Of a DNA stretch of 64,000 bases, positions 1-10,498 are shown piece after piece (position 1 is the first letter of the stretch; each line of letters starts with the position of its first letter). This DNA comes from Torymus aiolomorphi (lineage: Eukaryota > Arthropoda > Insecta > Hymenoptera > Torymidae), in assembly GCA_036365515.1 (NCBI GenBank), contig CM070876.1:130705394-130769393 (forward strand), given 5' to 3'. Made by a program: the position numbers and the translations under genes. The notes beneath the pieces are model-generated. The model did no database searches and was not told the origin of the DNA. It saw only the letters and a list, made by a program, of their open reading frames with translations.

Positions 1-358
1 GCACGCTCGCATTCCCGTGCTAATTCCCGTGTGCGTCGTTTGCGACCGCGCGAACATGTGGCTCGGCGTTCTTCACGCAGCATCCTGCCCCGTCTTTCTC
101 TCTTCATTGCTGTTCTTCGCCGTCGGTGCTAACTCCAGGGCGCTGCGAGAATCTGGATGCTGCCGTCGTCTGCTCGCCTCGTGAGTGTGCTTGTGTACCT
201 CGACAAATGAGAAAAACCCCGAGATTAGCTATGTGTGCAACCGTGTACACATAGCTCGGTGTCGCGGAATTGCGCGATGCCCTCCGCCGCCTGTCGCGTT
301 TAGTCCCCTAATTGTTTTCGATTCTATTTCCGTGGTGCAGAAAACGCACATCGTTCCA
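1..358. other. Unassigned GC-moderate segment left of the Penelope-like element
   Basis: I recognise no gene here. An open frame starting with GTG at 185 runs to 502, but its last half is the reverse complement of Penelope-like coding sequence, so it is a chance fusion. The segment ends at about 358, where similarity to the inverted Penelope-like copy starts. Confidence 0.3.
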
Positions 359-877
359 ACATCGAGGCTAATTATTACAAAATCAGCTGGGATTTGGAAA
401 TTCTCTATTTGTTCTCTCAGTTTAAAACTATTATCTACATGTGAATTTGGTTGTTTTAGATTGTTTGATAAGAATTTAGTAAAGAATTTAGAGATCTTAT
501 AAAGCGATGAATTAATGGCTGAGATTATCGGTCTTATGGGAAAGCCATTCTTATGAATTTTTATAAGTCCATATGCTTTTGCAATATTGGACTTTTGTAA
601 AATAGAATCAAATTTTTTTCCCGTACACGAGAAGTCAATCTTATTTAACCATTTGATTAATTCATAAGTTCTCCTTTCTAAACCAGATAAATGATTTGTT
701 TTGACTAATTTATAATATTTGTTATCTTGGAAAAGGCTTTCAGTTTTTTCTATATAATCCGATTTTTTGATTATAACGGTAGCATTACCCTTATCAGCTC
801 TAGTGATAAATAACTGTGAATTTCGCTTTATGAACTCATTTGTTTTCGTTAAATCTGTTTTGAACTGTTTATCGAAG
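359..877 (-). pseudogene. Inverted 5' part of a Penelope-like reverse transcriptase ORF
   Basis: Read on the minus strand from 877 to 359, this is one open frame of about 173 codons without an initiating ATG. It carries the N-terminal hallmarks of Penelope-like element (PLE) reverse transcriptases in the right order: TRADKGNATVII, then AYGLIKIHK, then FPIRPIISAINS, and finally FVIISLDV just before the break at 359. PLE proteins copy element RNA into genomic DNA at nicked target sites. The copy is truncated at both ends and lies head-to-head with the downstream plus-strand copy, so it cannot be expressed as one protein with the 3' half. The family call is strong; the missing rest of the ORF and lack of a start make it non-functional. 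Confidence 0.85.
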
Positions 878-1036
878 CCATTAACTCACCGCTTTATAAC
901 ATCTCTAAATTCTTTACTAAATTCTTATCAAACAATCTAAAACAACCAAATTCACATGTAGATAATAGTTTTAAACTGAGAGAACAAATAGAGAATTCCA
1001 AATCTCAGCTGATTTTGTAATAATTAGCCTCGATGT
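359..1036. repeat. Inverted repeat formed by the two Penelope-like halves
   Basis: Positions 359-519 and 878-1036 are about 160-bp inverted copies of the same PLE coding segment, with a handful of differences (for example a one-base length change near 1005). The junction of the minus and plus copies is at 877/878. Confidence 0.85.
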
Positions 1037-1748
1037 AGTAAGCCGTTTCACCAATATTCCTGATTATTTAGTTTATAAAGCAATAGAGAAAAGATGGACA
1101 CAGATATATAATAAAATTAATATGAATTGGACAGAGTTTTTACATATAATAAAATACATACTTAACAACAATTTCTTTCAATTTAATGAAAAATTCTACC
1201 AACAAATTTTTGGTTCAGCTATGGGTAATCCCATTAGCCCCATCTTGGCAGACATTGTCATGGAAGATTTGGAAATTCAATCTTTAAATAATCTTAATAT
1301 GAAACCCTTGTTTTATTTCCGTTATGTCGACGATATTATTTTATGTATACAAAAAGACACGATTGAACATACTGTAAACACGTTTAATTCCTATGACCAA
1401 AACTTACAGTTCACTGTTGAACTACCACAAAATAACTGTATTAGTTTTCTTGACATCAAAATTATTGTTAATAATCAACAACGCATTATCACAGATTGGT
1501 ACCATAAGCAAACTTTTTCCGGAAGATATTTAAATTATTTATCTGAACATCCCCATTGTAATAAAATTGCCATTATTTATAGTTTAGTTGACCGAGCATT
1601 TAAATTATCACACAACTTTTTTCACAATAAAAATATAAATTTTATCAAGGAACTTTTAAGACAGAATAATTATCCACCTGAATTATCTAAATTTTATATA
1701 AAAAAACGTCTAAATAAATTAAGAAGTAATAATAACAATAAATCGTGA
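878..1748 (+). pseudogene. Penelope-like element reverse transcriptase, 3' part
   Basis: The plus strand resumes the PLE ORF at AINS-type sequence (878) and runs to a TGA after an asparagine-rich tail at 1746-1748. Visible motifs are SLDVVS and FTNIP, then GSAMGNPISPILAD, the catalytic RYVDDI box, a LDIKI box and the WYHKQTFSGRYLNYLS thumb motif, all in the order expected for PLE reverse transcriptases. A one-base shift near 1005, just before the DFVIISLDVV stretch, breaks the frame; downstream it is open to the stop. There is no GIY-YIG endonuclease after the thumb, so this is either an endonuclease-deficient family or a truncated copy. The first ~159 bp duplicate, inverted, what is at 359-519. 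Confidence 0.88.
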
Positions 1749-1930
1749 AAATTCGATATTTGAGGGCCAATCCGTGGAATATGGAGTAAAATAAAAAAAT
1801 CCATATAAATTACATTCAGCAACGTTTCGCCAGCAAGGTTCGCTGGCCTCATCAGGCTATTATTTATTCCAAACAAAAACAACAAATAAATATTACAAAC
1901 ACAATACAAGATTTTCGATGAAGAGCACAA
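1749..1930 (+). mobile_element. 3' non-coding tail of the Penelope-like element
   Basis: AT-rich sequence follows the PLE stop codon and includes the stretch at 1821-1856 that forms the ribozyme-like fold described separately. PLE coding regions are normally flanked by pseudo-LTRs; only this 3' flank can be recognised and no second copy of it was found in the window. Confidence 0.55.
1801..1870 (-). ncRNA. Hammerhead ribozyme-like motif in the PLE tail
   Basis: On the minus strand the core CUGAUGA (from 1849-1855) is followed by a 6-bp stem II (GCCAGC pairing with GCUGGC, seven-base loop, one extra G next to the core) and then GAAAC (1824-1828). The following GUU fits a minimal stem III plus cleavage site. 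Stem I can form: AGC pairs with GCU next to the core, and further out AUAAAU pairs with AUUUAU across an internal loop. Hammerheads with very short stem III are known from the pseudo-LTRs of Penelope-like elements (established knowledge). The motif lies 3' of the RT ORF but on the opposite strand as read here. Activity is not shown. Confidence 0.7.
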
Positions 1931-3127
1931 ACTTTTCTCACCAGTAAATTTAATTATTAATTATATAACATAATGATATTCGGAAGTGGAAGGAAGTAAA
2001 AGTTTGAGTAAAATTAGAGATGTTTTTTTGCCATTAATTTATTTCATTTATATTAATATTTAAAGTATTATTCTATTGCATTAATTATTTTATAGATAAT
2101 TATGTACTCCCCTTATTGATGATTCGAATGTTTTCTAATTAGTTAGTTAAGTAGATAGAATTGCGAAAATAGTAGTTATTGAATAATTATATGATAAAGA
2201 ATTAACGTTAAAGAGCTTTCGTATTCCAATTCGATAATTGTGAGTAGATCTTTTATGAAAAAAGAGTTTAAAACGTAATGTTAAAGAATATGCTGTGATA
2301 GAAGGTTGAATAAAATTAAATCTAAATTCTGATTAGAAATATTACATGCGAATAGTTAACAGAGATAAAAACGCGATAATATAGGATAGGTTAGCTAGAG
2401 TAGAATCAAAACACGGCCGGCCAACGATTTTTCAGGAGCCGAGTACCTTTGAGCGCGCCACGAGTATGTGTGAGTTAGATCTCTCTCCGATCGTGTGATG
2501 TGTTAGATATTAGTGTGATGCGCGGCGTATTAATTGCGCATGGTATGGTGGGGAGGCATTAGCCAGGGCGATTGATCACGCTCAATGCGTAGTCAGTCTA
2601 CCTCGTGGAGTGCTCCCGCACATGCCAAGTAAGTTCTTCCTATCGTATATACACGACTTGACCTATTTAATGAGGTGTATGTATGAGTTGAAGCCATTTT
2701 GGTATGTGACTGTAAATCCCTTATTGCGGAATAAAAAGAGATTGAAATTGTAATATTTTCTTTTTTTTCTCATTACCGCCGCAACCTATTGGCCTAGCTG
2801 GCGGAGGCCTTCCACCACCTTGGTGTGGAAGTAGTGCCCAACCCTATAACCTCACTATTTTATCTCTCATATTATCCTACCTATTTTTATAACCCTCCTG
2901 GAAGACATTTCCGGTGAGGACATATTTCAGTCTCACACCGTGTTGGTTAAGCCAACACTCTCTGCCTCCAGAGGGGGGCATCGGGTCCGTCTTCCAAGGG
3001 TAAGCCTCTCCGGAGAAGGTCCATATTTCAGGACCAGCTCCCCGCCGGTAAGGCCGGGATTCCCTGCGTAGTGCATCGGATCGGCCTACCTACCTTATCG
3101 ACCTTCCTATTTCCCTAACACTGCTTC
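1931..3127. other. AT-rich DNA followed by LTR-like segment, no gene recognised
   Basis: 1931-2400 is AT-rich with no recognisable coding. From about 2400 the composition becomes more balanced, and a possible polyadenylation signal (aataaaaa near 2729) precedes a T-rich run and a GC-richer stretch with local inverted repeats (for example ttggttaagccaa at 2943-2955). Because a gypsy pol fragment starts right after it on the plus strand, this may be LTR and leader sequence, but no second LTR copy is in view. Confidence 0.3.
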
Positions 3128-4434
3128 GCATTTGTCCAGGCTCTTGATGAGTTAACTCCACGTTTGCAACGAATACGTATACGGCTTATGCGATATAATT
3201 ATAAGATTGTTTATGTACCAGGTAAACTATTAGTCCTTGTAGATTTTTTATCGCGAAATCCGTTATTAGAGTCTAATCTAAGCGATAAAGACCTTACTGA
3301 GGAAATAGAGGCTCACGTTAATTTTATCATAAGTAATTTACCGGCAAGCGAAAGTCTTTTAAAAAGAGTTCAATCTGAACAAGAATGCGATCACATAGGC
3401 TCAACCCTAAAGCAATGCCGCCAAAACGATTGGCCGCTGAAAACTTGCCTATCGGACGATTTACTACCACATTATCAACATCAAGATAAAATTACATTTT
3501 GTGATGGATATTTATTATTTAATTCAAGGATGATTATACCTCCGGCCCTGCAACTGGAGATTTTATTTAAATAAAATACACGAAGGTCACTTCGGAATTA
3601 GTAAATGTCGCGATAAAGCAAAACAGTCAGTTTGGTGGCTCAGATTAAGTACACAACTGAGTAATTTGGTAGAAAACTGTCCGAATTGCATCCGCGAAAG
3701 GAAAAATATTACTCAACCGTTTGTTAAAGGCGACTTTCCCGATAGGCCGCGGTAAAATGTAGCGTTAGCTTTATTTAAATGTAAACAATGGTTTTTAATT
3801 ATAACGGATTACTACAGTAGAGTTTTCGAAATTTGTTCGCTTAAGTCAATGGCTGAGTCAGAAATTATAGAAAATTGTAAATCCGTATTTGCTAGATTTG
3901 GAATTCCAGAGATTGTAAGAAGTGACTGTGCTATACAATTCTCTTCAGGATTTCGTAAATTCGTATACGAGTTTGATTTTAAACACGTGACTAGTTCACC
4001 GAAATTTTCACAGAATAATGGCGCAGCCGAAGCTGCGGTTAAAATAGCGAAAATATTTAAAAACATGTTTACACAACATAATGAAGTATCACTTAAAGAA
4101 AAAAAAGAAAAGGAAAGGCAGGAGCATACGTACAACAAGCGACATCGCGCGACAAAACTATTAGATATCATAAGTAGAGATGCAAGTCCAAACTCATTTA
4201 TAGTTCAATCAGAAAGAGGAAATACTGTTCGCCGCAACCGTTGGCATCTTATTCCCACACCGTATAAAAACGACCTAGTTGTAACAGACGAATATCCAAT
4301 TGTACCCGATGATACGTCGGCAAGCATGACGGAAAATGCGCGCGAATCTGAAAATGTAACATCTCATGTAGGCATGAATGTAAACCCTGCACTTAGCAAT
4401 GTACAGCCGAGTGAGTTAAAAATCAACGTGTAGG
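3128..4434 (+). pseudogene. Ty3/gypsy pol fragment: RNase H tail and integrase
   Basis: The fragment begins inside RNase H: the sequence reads through LDELTPRLQR and VPGKLLVLVDFLSRNP, the usual end of the gypsy RNase H domain. The frame shifts at about 3570, and an integrase zinc-binding region follows (HEGHFGISK ... CPNCIRERK at about 3580-3700). After further breaks near 3750, an integrase core remnant appears at 3785-4075 (ITDYYSR, SDCAIQFSSGF, FSQNNGAAEAAVK). The core is then fused to a C-terminal remnant (TYNKRHRATK), so an internal piece is missing. Gag, protease and reverse transcriptase are absent. The 3' end after 4434 is non-coding. Confidence 0.85.
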
Positions 4435-4767
4435 TAAAAATACACCCCGAAAATAATCATCACATTGTCATACCAGCGTCTGATATGAGCACTGATAATA
4501 GCGAAACGCTGCGCATTGTAATATAATTCCAAGCTTTTCAATAAAAAGAGAAAGGTGTGCGAGCGCTTTCAACGTCCGAACTTCAGACTCTGATTATTGC
4601 CATGTCAAGGTCCCCGTGCTCATCGGTCAGTCCAGCATGAGATACGCTACGGTTTCGAGTGCACATACAAGCTACCTTACGCTAATCTTAGAGTAACCCC
4701 GAGAGTTTCTCATGTATCCTCTCCCAACGTCCACGCAAGCTCCATTATCTACGCGATAATGCAACAA
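4435..4767. other. Unassigned 3' flank of the gypsy fragment
   Basis: Contains a polyadenylation-like aataaaaag near 4542 and a small chance ORF (4597-4809) that runs into the next foldback element. It could be 3' non-coding or LTR sequence of the gypsy fragment; no duplicate is visible. Confidence 0.25.
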
Positions 4768-5067
4768 ATACGAAAACGAGCAAAAAAAAATTATAAAAGT
4801 AGACATTAAAAGCTAAAATATAACCCCTAGTTTGTTAAAAAATATTGATTTTTCAGGAAATTATAAACAATCAAAGATAGCGTGAGGAAATAGTTAAAAA
4901 TTTGTCTTCATTTTAAGCGGTTAAATGGATCGTATTTCTAACTATTTTCTTACGCTATCTTTGATTGCTTATAATTTCCTGAAAAATCAATATTTTTTAA
5001 CGAATCAGGGCTTAAATTTTAGCTTTTACTGTCTACTTTTATAATCTTTTTTGCTCGTTTTCGTATC
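4768..5067. mobile_element. Foldback (MITE-like) element, ~300 bp
   Basis: The left arm from 4768 (atacgaaaacgagcaaaa) and the right arm ending at 5067 (ttttgctcgttttcgtat) are inverted copies over about 130 bp each, leaving only a ~40-bp centre near 4900-4940. Some indels are present, for example a shorter A run on the right. It has no coding capacity and no convincing target duplication was found. Confidence 0.75.
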
Positions 5068-5332
5068 TTAATACTTGCAATAATACTTGCAATGTGACAG
5101 TCCATAGAAGAGATATCATTTTTTAACGAAATAGAGGATATTTGAGATTAAATTGCCCATATCTCAAGAAAAAGGTACCAGAAATCGACTCTCAAATGCT
5201 CGCGGAAATCCGTTTCTCGGAGGGTATGCACTCTCCTTATAAGTATAACTACGTATAGTTTACTCAAAAACGCAAAACCTTGTAAAATGGCAACAGATGA
5301 CCTTGAAAAATAAAATTTCAAAGTTAGGATTC

Positions 5333-5526
5333 TGGAATAGTATATTTTGTGCCAAGGGCGTAAAGTGGGTCTTTTTAGACCGAGTATGGGATTGCAGTAC
5401 GAGTCGAAGGTTAGCTAGCACGAGCCAAAGGCGAGTGCGATTGCGAACCGAAGACGAGTACTGCAATCACACGAGGTCAAAAAACCCACTTAGCCCTTGG
5501 TGCACACCATATTTTTTGTAACGCAA
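5333..5526. repeat. Palindromic element with iterated CGAAG-type centre (copy 1)
   Basis: The arms (agtatattttgtgccaaggg at the left; cccttggtgcacaccatatt at the right) pair as an imperfect palindrome. The centre carries several reiterations of an acgagccaaaggcgag-like motif. The whole block matches 35228-35432 in reverse complement, so it is a dispersed family member. Confidence 0.75.
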
Positions 5527-5554
5527 GTATGGATTTTCATTTTTTTTTGTAATA

Positions 5555-5725
5555 ATGTACTCAAATCGACAGCGGGCGATTGTGATTTTTTACCGTCCGC
5601 TACGGCGAGCAGCGAGCGCTTTTTAGTTTTTACCGCCCGCTGGTCGGCAAGCAGCCGCTTTCGGCTCTATTAATAGGTTTGAAAAACGCGAAAATCGTGC
5701 TTGCGGTACAAAAAAAATTTTTAAC
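5555..5725. repeat. Palindrome-family fragment with ccgct/gcgag reiterations
   Basis: The repeated motif gtccgctacggcgagcagcg / cgcccgctggtcggcaagcag, and the flank cgaaaatcgtgcttg, match the block at about 35015-35235 in reverse complement. The order of this block next to the previous palindrome is also mirrored there. Confidence 0.6.
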
Positions 5726-5729
5726 ATTG

Positions 5730-6378
5730 CATTCCGGATGCAATTTTAGTGCAATCGAAAAATGAAAAAATACGCGTCGAATCATTTTTAGAGAAGAACA
5801 GCAATAATTCAATTCCAAAATTATCGGTGATTTAGGCATACTCTGGCTGTTCGATTTGAGATGGATTAGGTCTTATATGAGTTCTCATATGAGTTTTTCA
5901 GTACGATAATTATGAACCCTTCATTTCTTCTATTTAATATTTTAAGGTTTTGTATCTTGAGACTTGTATTTATGAACGAAAATAATTCGAGAAAAATTTA
6001 GTCAGGAAAAAATGGCGTTCTTAAAAAAAAATTGTTCTGAACTTTCAACTCGTTATTACGTTGAAAGCAAGAATTTCGGAGAAAAAGCAATAGCACTATT
6101 GGAAAGAACAGGAAAAAATCCATCGATATATATGTATTTGTTTTTTTTTTTCGAGGGACTCAGCGTATGATTGATTATGAGTGAGTTTATCAGAGCGCAT
6201 TTTGCGCAAAAATTAATCACTTTTAGTATGTTTAAAATGAAACATACTAGATAATAATAAATAAAAATCCAAGTAAATTTTGGTTAATAAAAAGGAAAAG
6301 TCAAAATGAAAGGTACTAATTTTCTTATATGTTTTTATTTACTGAAGACACGAAGTATTGATTGGAAAGTTTAGATAA
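5730..6378. other. AT-rich intergenic DNA
   Basis: No coding sequence or element is recognised. Because it lies immediately downstream of the ATP synthase b exon on the minus strand, the part near 6300-6378 may hold that gene's 3' untranslated region. Confidence 0.3.
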
Positions 6379-6908
6379 TTAAACTTTGTTAACAAGGCCT
6401 TGAAGGTCACTGATGCATCGACTAAGAACGTTTTTTTCTTGTTCAGGGGTTATTGCTTTCCTTACATTTTCTACAATCCATTCTACCATATGTTTTTGAG
6501 CCAGCTTACGTTCAACAGTTTGAATTTGTACTTGATAATCTAAACGTCTCTTTACTTCCTGATAAATATGAGCTAATCTTTCTCGGTATGCAGCCTCTAA
6601 TTGCATGCTAATATTATTTTTTTTAATATCTATAATCATTTTTTGTCCATCAGTCCGCCACTGCTCTGTTTTTTCATGTTCAATTAAATCCTTTAATTCT
6701 TTTATTTGATTATTTCTTGTTGATTCCCAATTATTTTCGATTTCATCAATATTTTTGTCTAAATATTTAGCGGTGCTAGGTCCTAGCTTTTTTATTCCCA
6801 CTATCAAAACCAAAGCAAGAGATAATCCACTATAAAATTCATGTTCAAGTACATAAATTTCTTTTGATACAAGATATGTAGAAAGTCCAGTAGCAAAAAC
6901 ATAAGGAC
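6379..6908 (-). CDS. ATPsynB: Mitochondrial ATP synthase subunit b, last coding exon
   Basis: This encodes the b subunit of the peripheral stalk of mitochondrial F1Fo-ATP synthase, which holds the catalytic head against the membrane part. On the minus strand the exon starts after a good acceptor (tttttcag, AG at 6910-6909) with GPYVFATGLSTYLVSKEIYV and ELHEFYSGLS-type sequence, the conserved membrane-proximal part. It runs through the long charged helix (NNISMQLEAAYRERL, EVKRRLDYQVQIQ, HMVEWIV) to a TAA at 6379-6381. About 175 residues are present, uninterrupted, matching the C-terminal two-thirds of animal subunit b. The N-terminal exon with the mitochondrial targeting sequence is not recognisable within the next ~2 kb upstream on this strand, so the intron may be long or this may be an orphan exon. 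Family call is firm; functional status is open. Confidence 0.9.
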
Positions 6909-7425
6909 CTGAAAAATATAATTGTCATTAAACTATTTTGAATTATATTATATATTTACAATAATAAAATGTCTGCACTGTTTGATTTGCAAACTCAAAC
7001 TATGGTCTATGATTTTTATACAAAAATATTGGGAACACCGCTGTAGTAAGGTTCAATACTTCAACATACTGACGTTATGATTATTTAAAGTTAACTCATA
7101 CCAATTTAATTTTAACTCAAACAGCCTAACTAATTTGGTGTCATCCATATCTTATTATAACATAATATGTTACGTTATTTTTATTCTTATTATGTTATAC
7201 AATATGTTTTTTATCTATAAAAATAAGGAGACACATATTTCTTTATTTCTTAGTTGTTAAAGGCTAAAGAATTTCTACAATTTTAAATAATAATTTTGTC
7301 CTTATATTATTAATTAATTGCTGCTAATGACCAATCTACCAAATAATGTGTTTATTTATGGCAGGGGTTGCAATAAAATATAATTACAAGAATTCTACCA
7401 TCAACTGCAAAAAACAAGTTAATAA
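6909..7425 (-). other. Presumed intron/AT-rich DNA upstream of the ATPsynB exon
   Basis: The sequence is strongly AT-rich and lacks the conserved motifs expected from the preceding ATP synthase b exon. I see nothing else in it. Confidence 0.4.
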
Positions 7426-7429
7426 TTTT

Positions 7430-7765
7430 GTCCACACACCGTGCGCAAAGTACCCATTTGGAGCACGCAAGCGTGCGCAAACTCGAGCGTTCCGCCCGTC
7501 GTTTTGAAAAATATTGCTCGATACACGTGCGACAGATGATTGTCGACCCATGTAATTGTCACCCTCGCTTCGCTAGGGCGACAAACTTACACTCATACGA
7601 GAATCATCTCTCTTGCACTAGTATCGAAGTACTATTTTGACACGCCGTGTGCAAAACATGGTTTCTCACCGCTGGTTTTCCATGTGCGAAAAGTTAAACC
7701 ACACACTCTTGATAGAGCGTGCGTGAAGCACTATGTTTCGCACACAATTCGTTAAAATGCGTGTA
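7430..7765. repeat. Cluster of imperfect palindromes
   Basis: About 7495-7645 folds on itself: the left arm (aatattgctcgatacacgtgc) pairs with the right (ctagtatcgaagtactattt), and the centre accctcgcttcgctaggg resembles centres of palindromes elsewhere in the window. A second small palindrome (catgg...ccatg) lies at about 7658-7685. The flanks share gtgcgcaaa / cgtgtgcaaa words. The overlapping small ORFs here are accidental. Confidence 0.55.
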
Positions 7766-8480
7766 TGGTTGTTACCGTCCAGCGCAACTTCTCCTTTTCG
7801 CAACGTATCTTGGGTTAAGATCGACGGAATGGCATCCTCCTCGAATTTTAAAGCTAACTGAATAGACTAGAAGGTATACTAAAAGAAAACAAAATTTGGA
7901 TTTCCCTTCCCGTCTAAAAACGACAACAAATGAGTTTTTTTAAGTCATCATTTTTTCACTTAATGAATGTGAGTTTCGAAAAAATTTAAACGTACTAGTT
8001 ATGTATGAGAGAACCCCGACTAATTTTTCGGAGTGACTTTTCAAAATCAATGAAGGTCGAAAATACCAATACTTAGAACCCCCCTGAGAATATGTGCTTC
8101 TAATTCTTCCTACGAATCATGTATACTGAATTTTAAGATATTTAATATACACATAAACTAAGGGGACCGCTATCCATGTAAAAACTTTGATTTAACATGA
8201 AACGCACGACCGCTACTACTACGGAGATATTTATGTTTTAGTCATTTTGAAAAATCTAACATCTTATTAGTTTTAAGGGGGTTATCGTGATTTTAAAATG
8301 GATTCGCTATTTAATTTTTATGTCATAAATTATTAAAATATAATAATGTAAGTACACACGGATATGAAAGGCAATTACTTTCTGAAGCGAAAAAAACTAC
8401 AATGATAAAAAGTTGTTAATCGAACACGTAGATATTGTTCAATAAGCGAAAAAGTTACTTTCGCTATTTGCCAACTTTTT
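7766..8480. other. AT-rich DNA without recognised features
   Basis: Only short chance ORFs and simple AT-rich sequence are present. Confidence 0.3.
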
Positions 8481-8482
8481 AT

Positions 8483-8906
8483 TTTTTATTCGATTTTAAT
8501 GTTTAATGTCTCATTTTACTCCTTAAATATTTGTCTACGACCCATCCAGGCTTATATTATGAAATAATTAATATTTACGAAGCAACACATAATTGTTTAC
8601 AGTACAATACAGTATAAACTTGAAGTTTATTGTGCTTAACCTTTTGACAGCCGGCATGACGCCATATGGCATCATTCCATGATCGGCCCACATATACTAT
8701 TACTTAAGAATCATTTATACGGAAAATTTCGAGAAAGTTACAGTTTTTCAGTAGGAAAAATGCCGGCTGTCAGAAGGTTAAACTGTAAACAATTACATGT
8801 TGCCTCGTACGTATATATTAATTAATCCATAATATAAGCCTGGATGGGTCGTAAATAAATATTTCAGGAGTAAAATGAGACATTAAACACCAAAATCAAA
8901 TACTGT
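8483..8906. mobile_element. Palindromic element split by a nested piggyBac-type MITE
   Basis: 8483-8605 (ending in tgtttacagt) and about 8782-8906 (starting aactgtaaac) are inverted copies. The shared landmarks are gtctcattttactcc, gacccatccaggctta and acaattatgtgttgc-like words in opposite orientation. The centre of this palindrome is occupied by the TTAA-flanked element at 8640-8777. Confidence 0.75.
8640..8777. mobile_element. piggyBac-type MITE, 138 bp with TTAA target duplication
   Basis: Terminal inverted repeats CCTTTTGACAGCCGGCA (left) and CCTTCTGACAGCCGGCA (right, read inward) differ at one base of 17. They are directly flanked by TTAA at 8636-8639 and 8778-8781, the target duplication typical of piggyBac elements. 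There is no coding capacity, so it would need a transposase supplied in trans. Confidence 0.85.
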
Positions 8907-9103
8907 AACGGACTCTTTACTCCCGACTAACCGGTACATATATATGATTGTATATGCGAGAACGTGTGGGGTGAGCGTAAATAATAACGCGATTAAGTGC
9001 AATCACACTAATTAGATTTATTGATCGAAACTAGAAATGGTACAAAACAAGTGTATGGAGGAGCGCGGCCGCGAAGGTTTCCCGCCCAGGCTTTTGGTGG
9101 TGG

Positions 9104-9595
<492 letters not shown>

Positions 9596-9960
9596 TTTTA
9601 AAAAGGCAATTTTTGGAGGTCTATAAATTACTGCAACACGAATAGGAGGATTTTGATAATCGCTGATGGAGCAAAAAACAAATTCTGGCAGTTTAGGTTT
9701 TCCCTTCCGCTCAGTGCCGGAGGTTGCTAGAACCTCACAGCGCAGGTGCTCTCTCACGAACAAGGCTACTCCTCCGCCATTAACATTGCGATCCTGCCTA
9801 ATAACTTTAAAACCGGGGATCCGAATGACGTCATCCGAAACAGCCGAATCCAGCTAGGTCTCAGCAATACCAAGTAGATCATAGGAAGGAGTATCGCTAA
9901 GAAATTGACGGATTTGATCAATGTGAGCACGAAGAGAGTTCACATTGATAAAGCCCGCTT
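9596..9960 (-). pseudogene. Non-LTR retrotransposon endonuclease fragment (start of ORF2)
   Basis: On the minus strand this reads NVNSLRAHIDQIRQFL, a D-L-L-G-I-A-E-T stretch, GGGVALFVREHL, EFVFCSIS and RVAVIYRPPK. These are the N-terminal motifs of the APE-type endonuclease of jockey/CR1/I-like elements, which nicks the target DNA for priming. A TAG stop directly follows the AET motif (near 9857), and homology ends after RPPKIAFL, about the first third to half of the domain. It may belong to the same family as the element at 45.4-49.95 kb, which lacks its endonuclease. Confidence 0.8.
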
Positions 9961-10009
9961 ACAGCCCGCCCTTTCTCCTTACATGCTTTCCGGTCGGAAC
10001 CCCGTCTAG

Positions 10010-10176
10010 TCAGTAAGCATTTTTAGTTTTTGAGCCTTTTTTATTGTTGTTTTTTGACTTCGTTTTTTTTATATTTCTATTTTTAGTGGCTGCCGTTGTT
10101 TCGGTATTACTGGAGTTTGCGATAACATTGTCATTGGACGTCACATCTGTTTGAATTTTTATCGCCTCTATATTCT
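10010..10176 (-). pseudogene. Probable end of ORF1 of the same non-LTR element
   Basis: A minus-strand frame rich in Asn/Lys/Thr (NIKKTKSKNNNKKGSKTKNAY then stop) lies just upstream of the endonuclease fragment, as the ORF1 end does in two-ORF elements. The frame is cut at 10176 by the start of the BEL/Pao LTR. The ORF1 end of the element at 47.58-48.05 kb is similarly Asn/Lys-rich. Assignment is by position and composition only. Confidence 0.4.
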
Positions 10177-10498
10177 TGTTCGGGTTTACCTTGCGCAAAA
10201 CGTCAACATACACACATTCACCCGCACACACACTCGACAGTTAATTGTATCGCGACAGAGACAATGCCTCGGACGATTTACGTCAACCAATCGCGTCGCT
10301 TGTAACACTCGCGTGTTTAAGGGGAGAGACTTGCGGTTTCTCCTCGGCTAGAGCGTCTAGTCAGTTTCCGAGCGGAGGGCGCAGCGCGCACATCTTCTCC
10401 CCCGCCTCGTTACACCTTATAATATAAACACAAGTCTATATTAATGTTTACGTGCATCCTTATTTGGAGCCTGGCCCACAAAACCCCATCCGTCAATC
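10177..10498 (+). repeat. 5' LTR of the BEL/Pao element (end approximate)
   Basis: The first 174 bp are confirmed by the second copy at 17316. It begins with TG. The end is uncertain because the downstream copy is truncated. I place it near 10498, just before the aacattttggtccttcgagc segment, a word often found near the start of the internal region in BEL elements. Confidence 0.6.

Noticed and set aside
185..502. 105-codon ORF at the window start
   Set aside because: Its second half is the antisense of Penelope-like coding sequence; it starts with GTG and has no family match.
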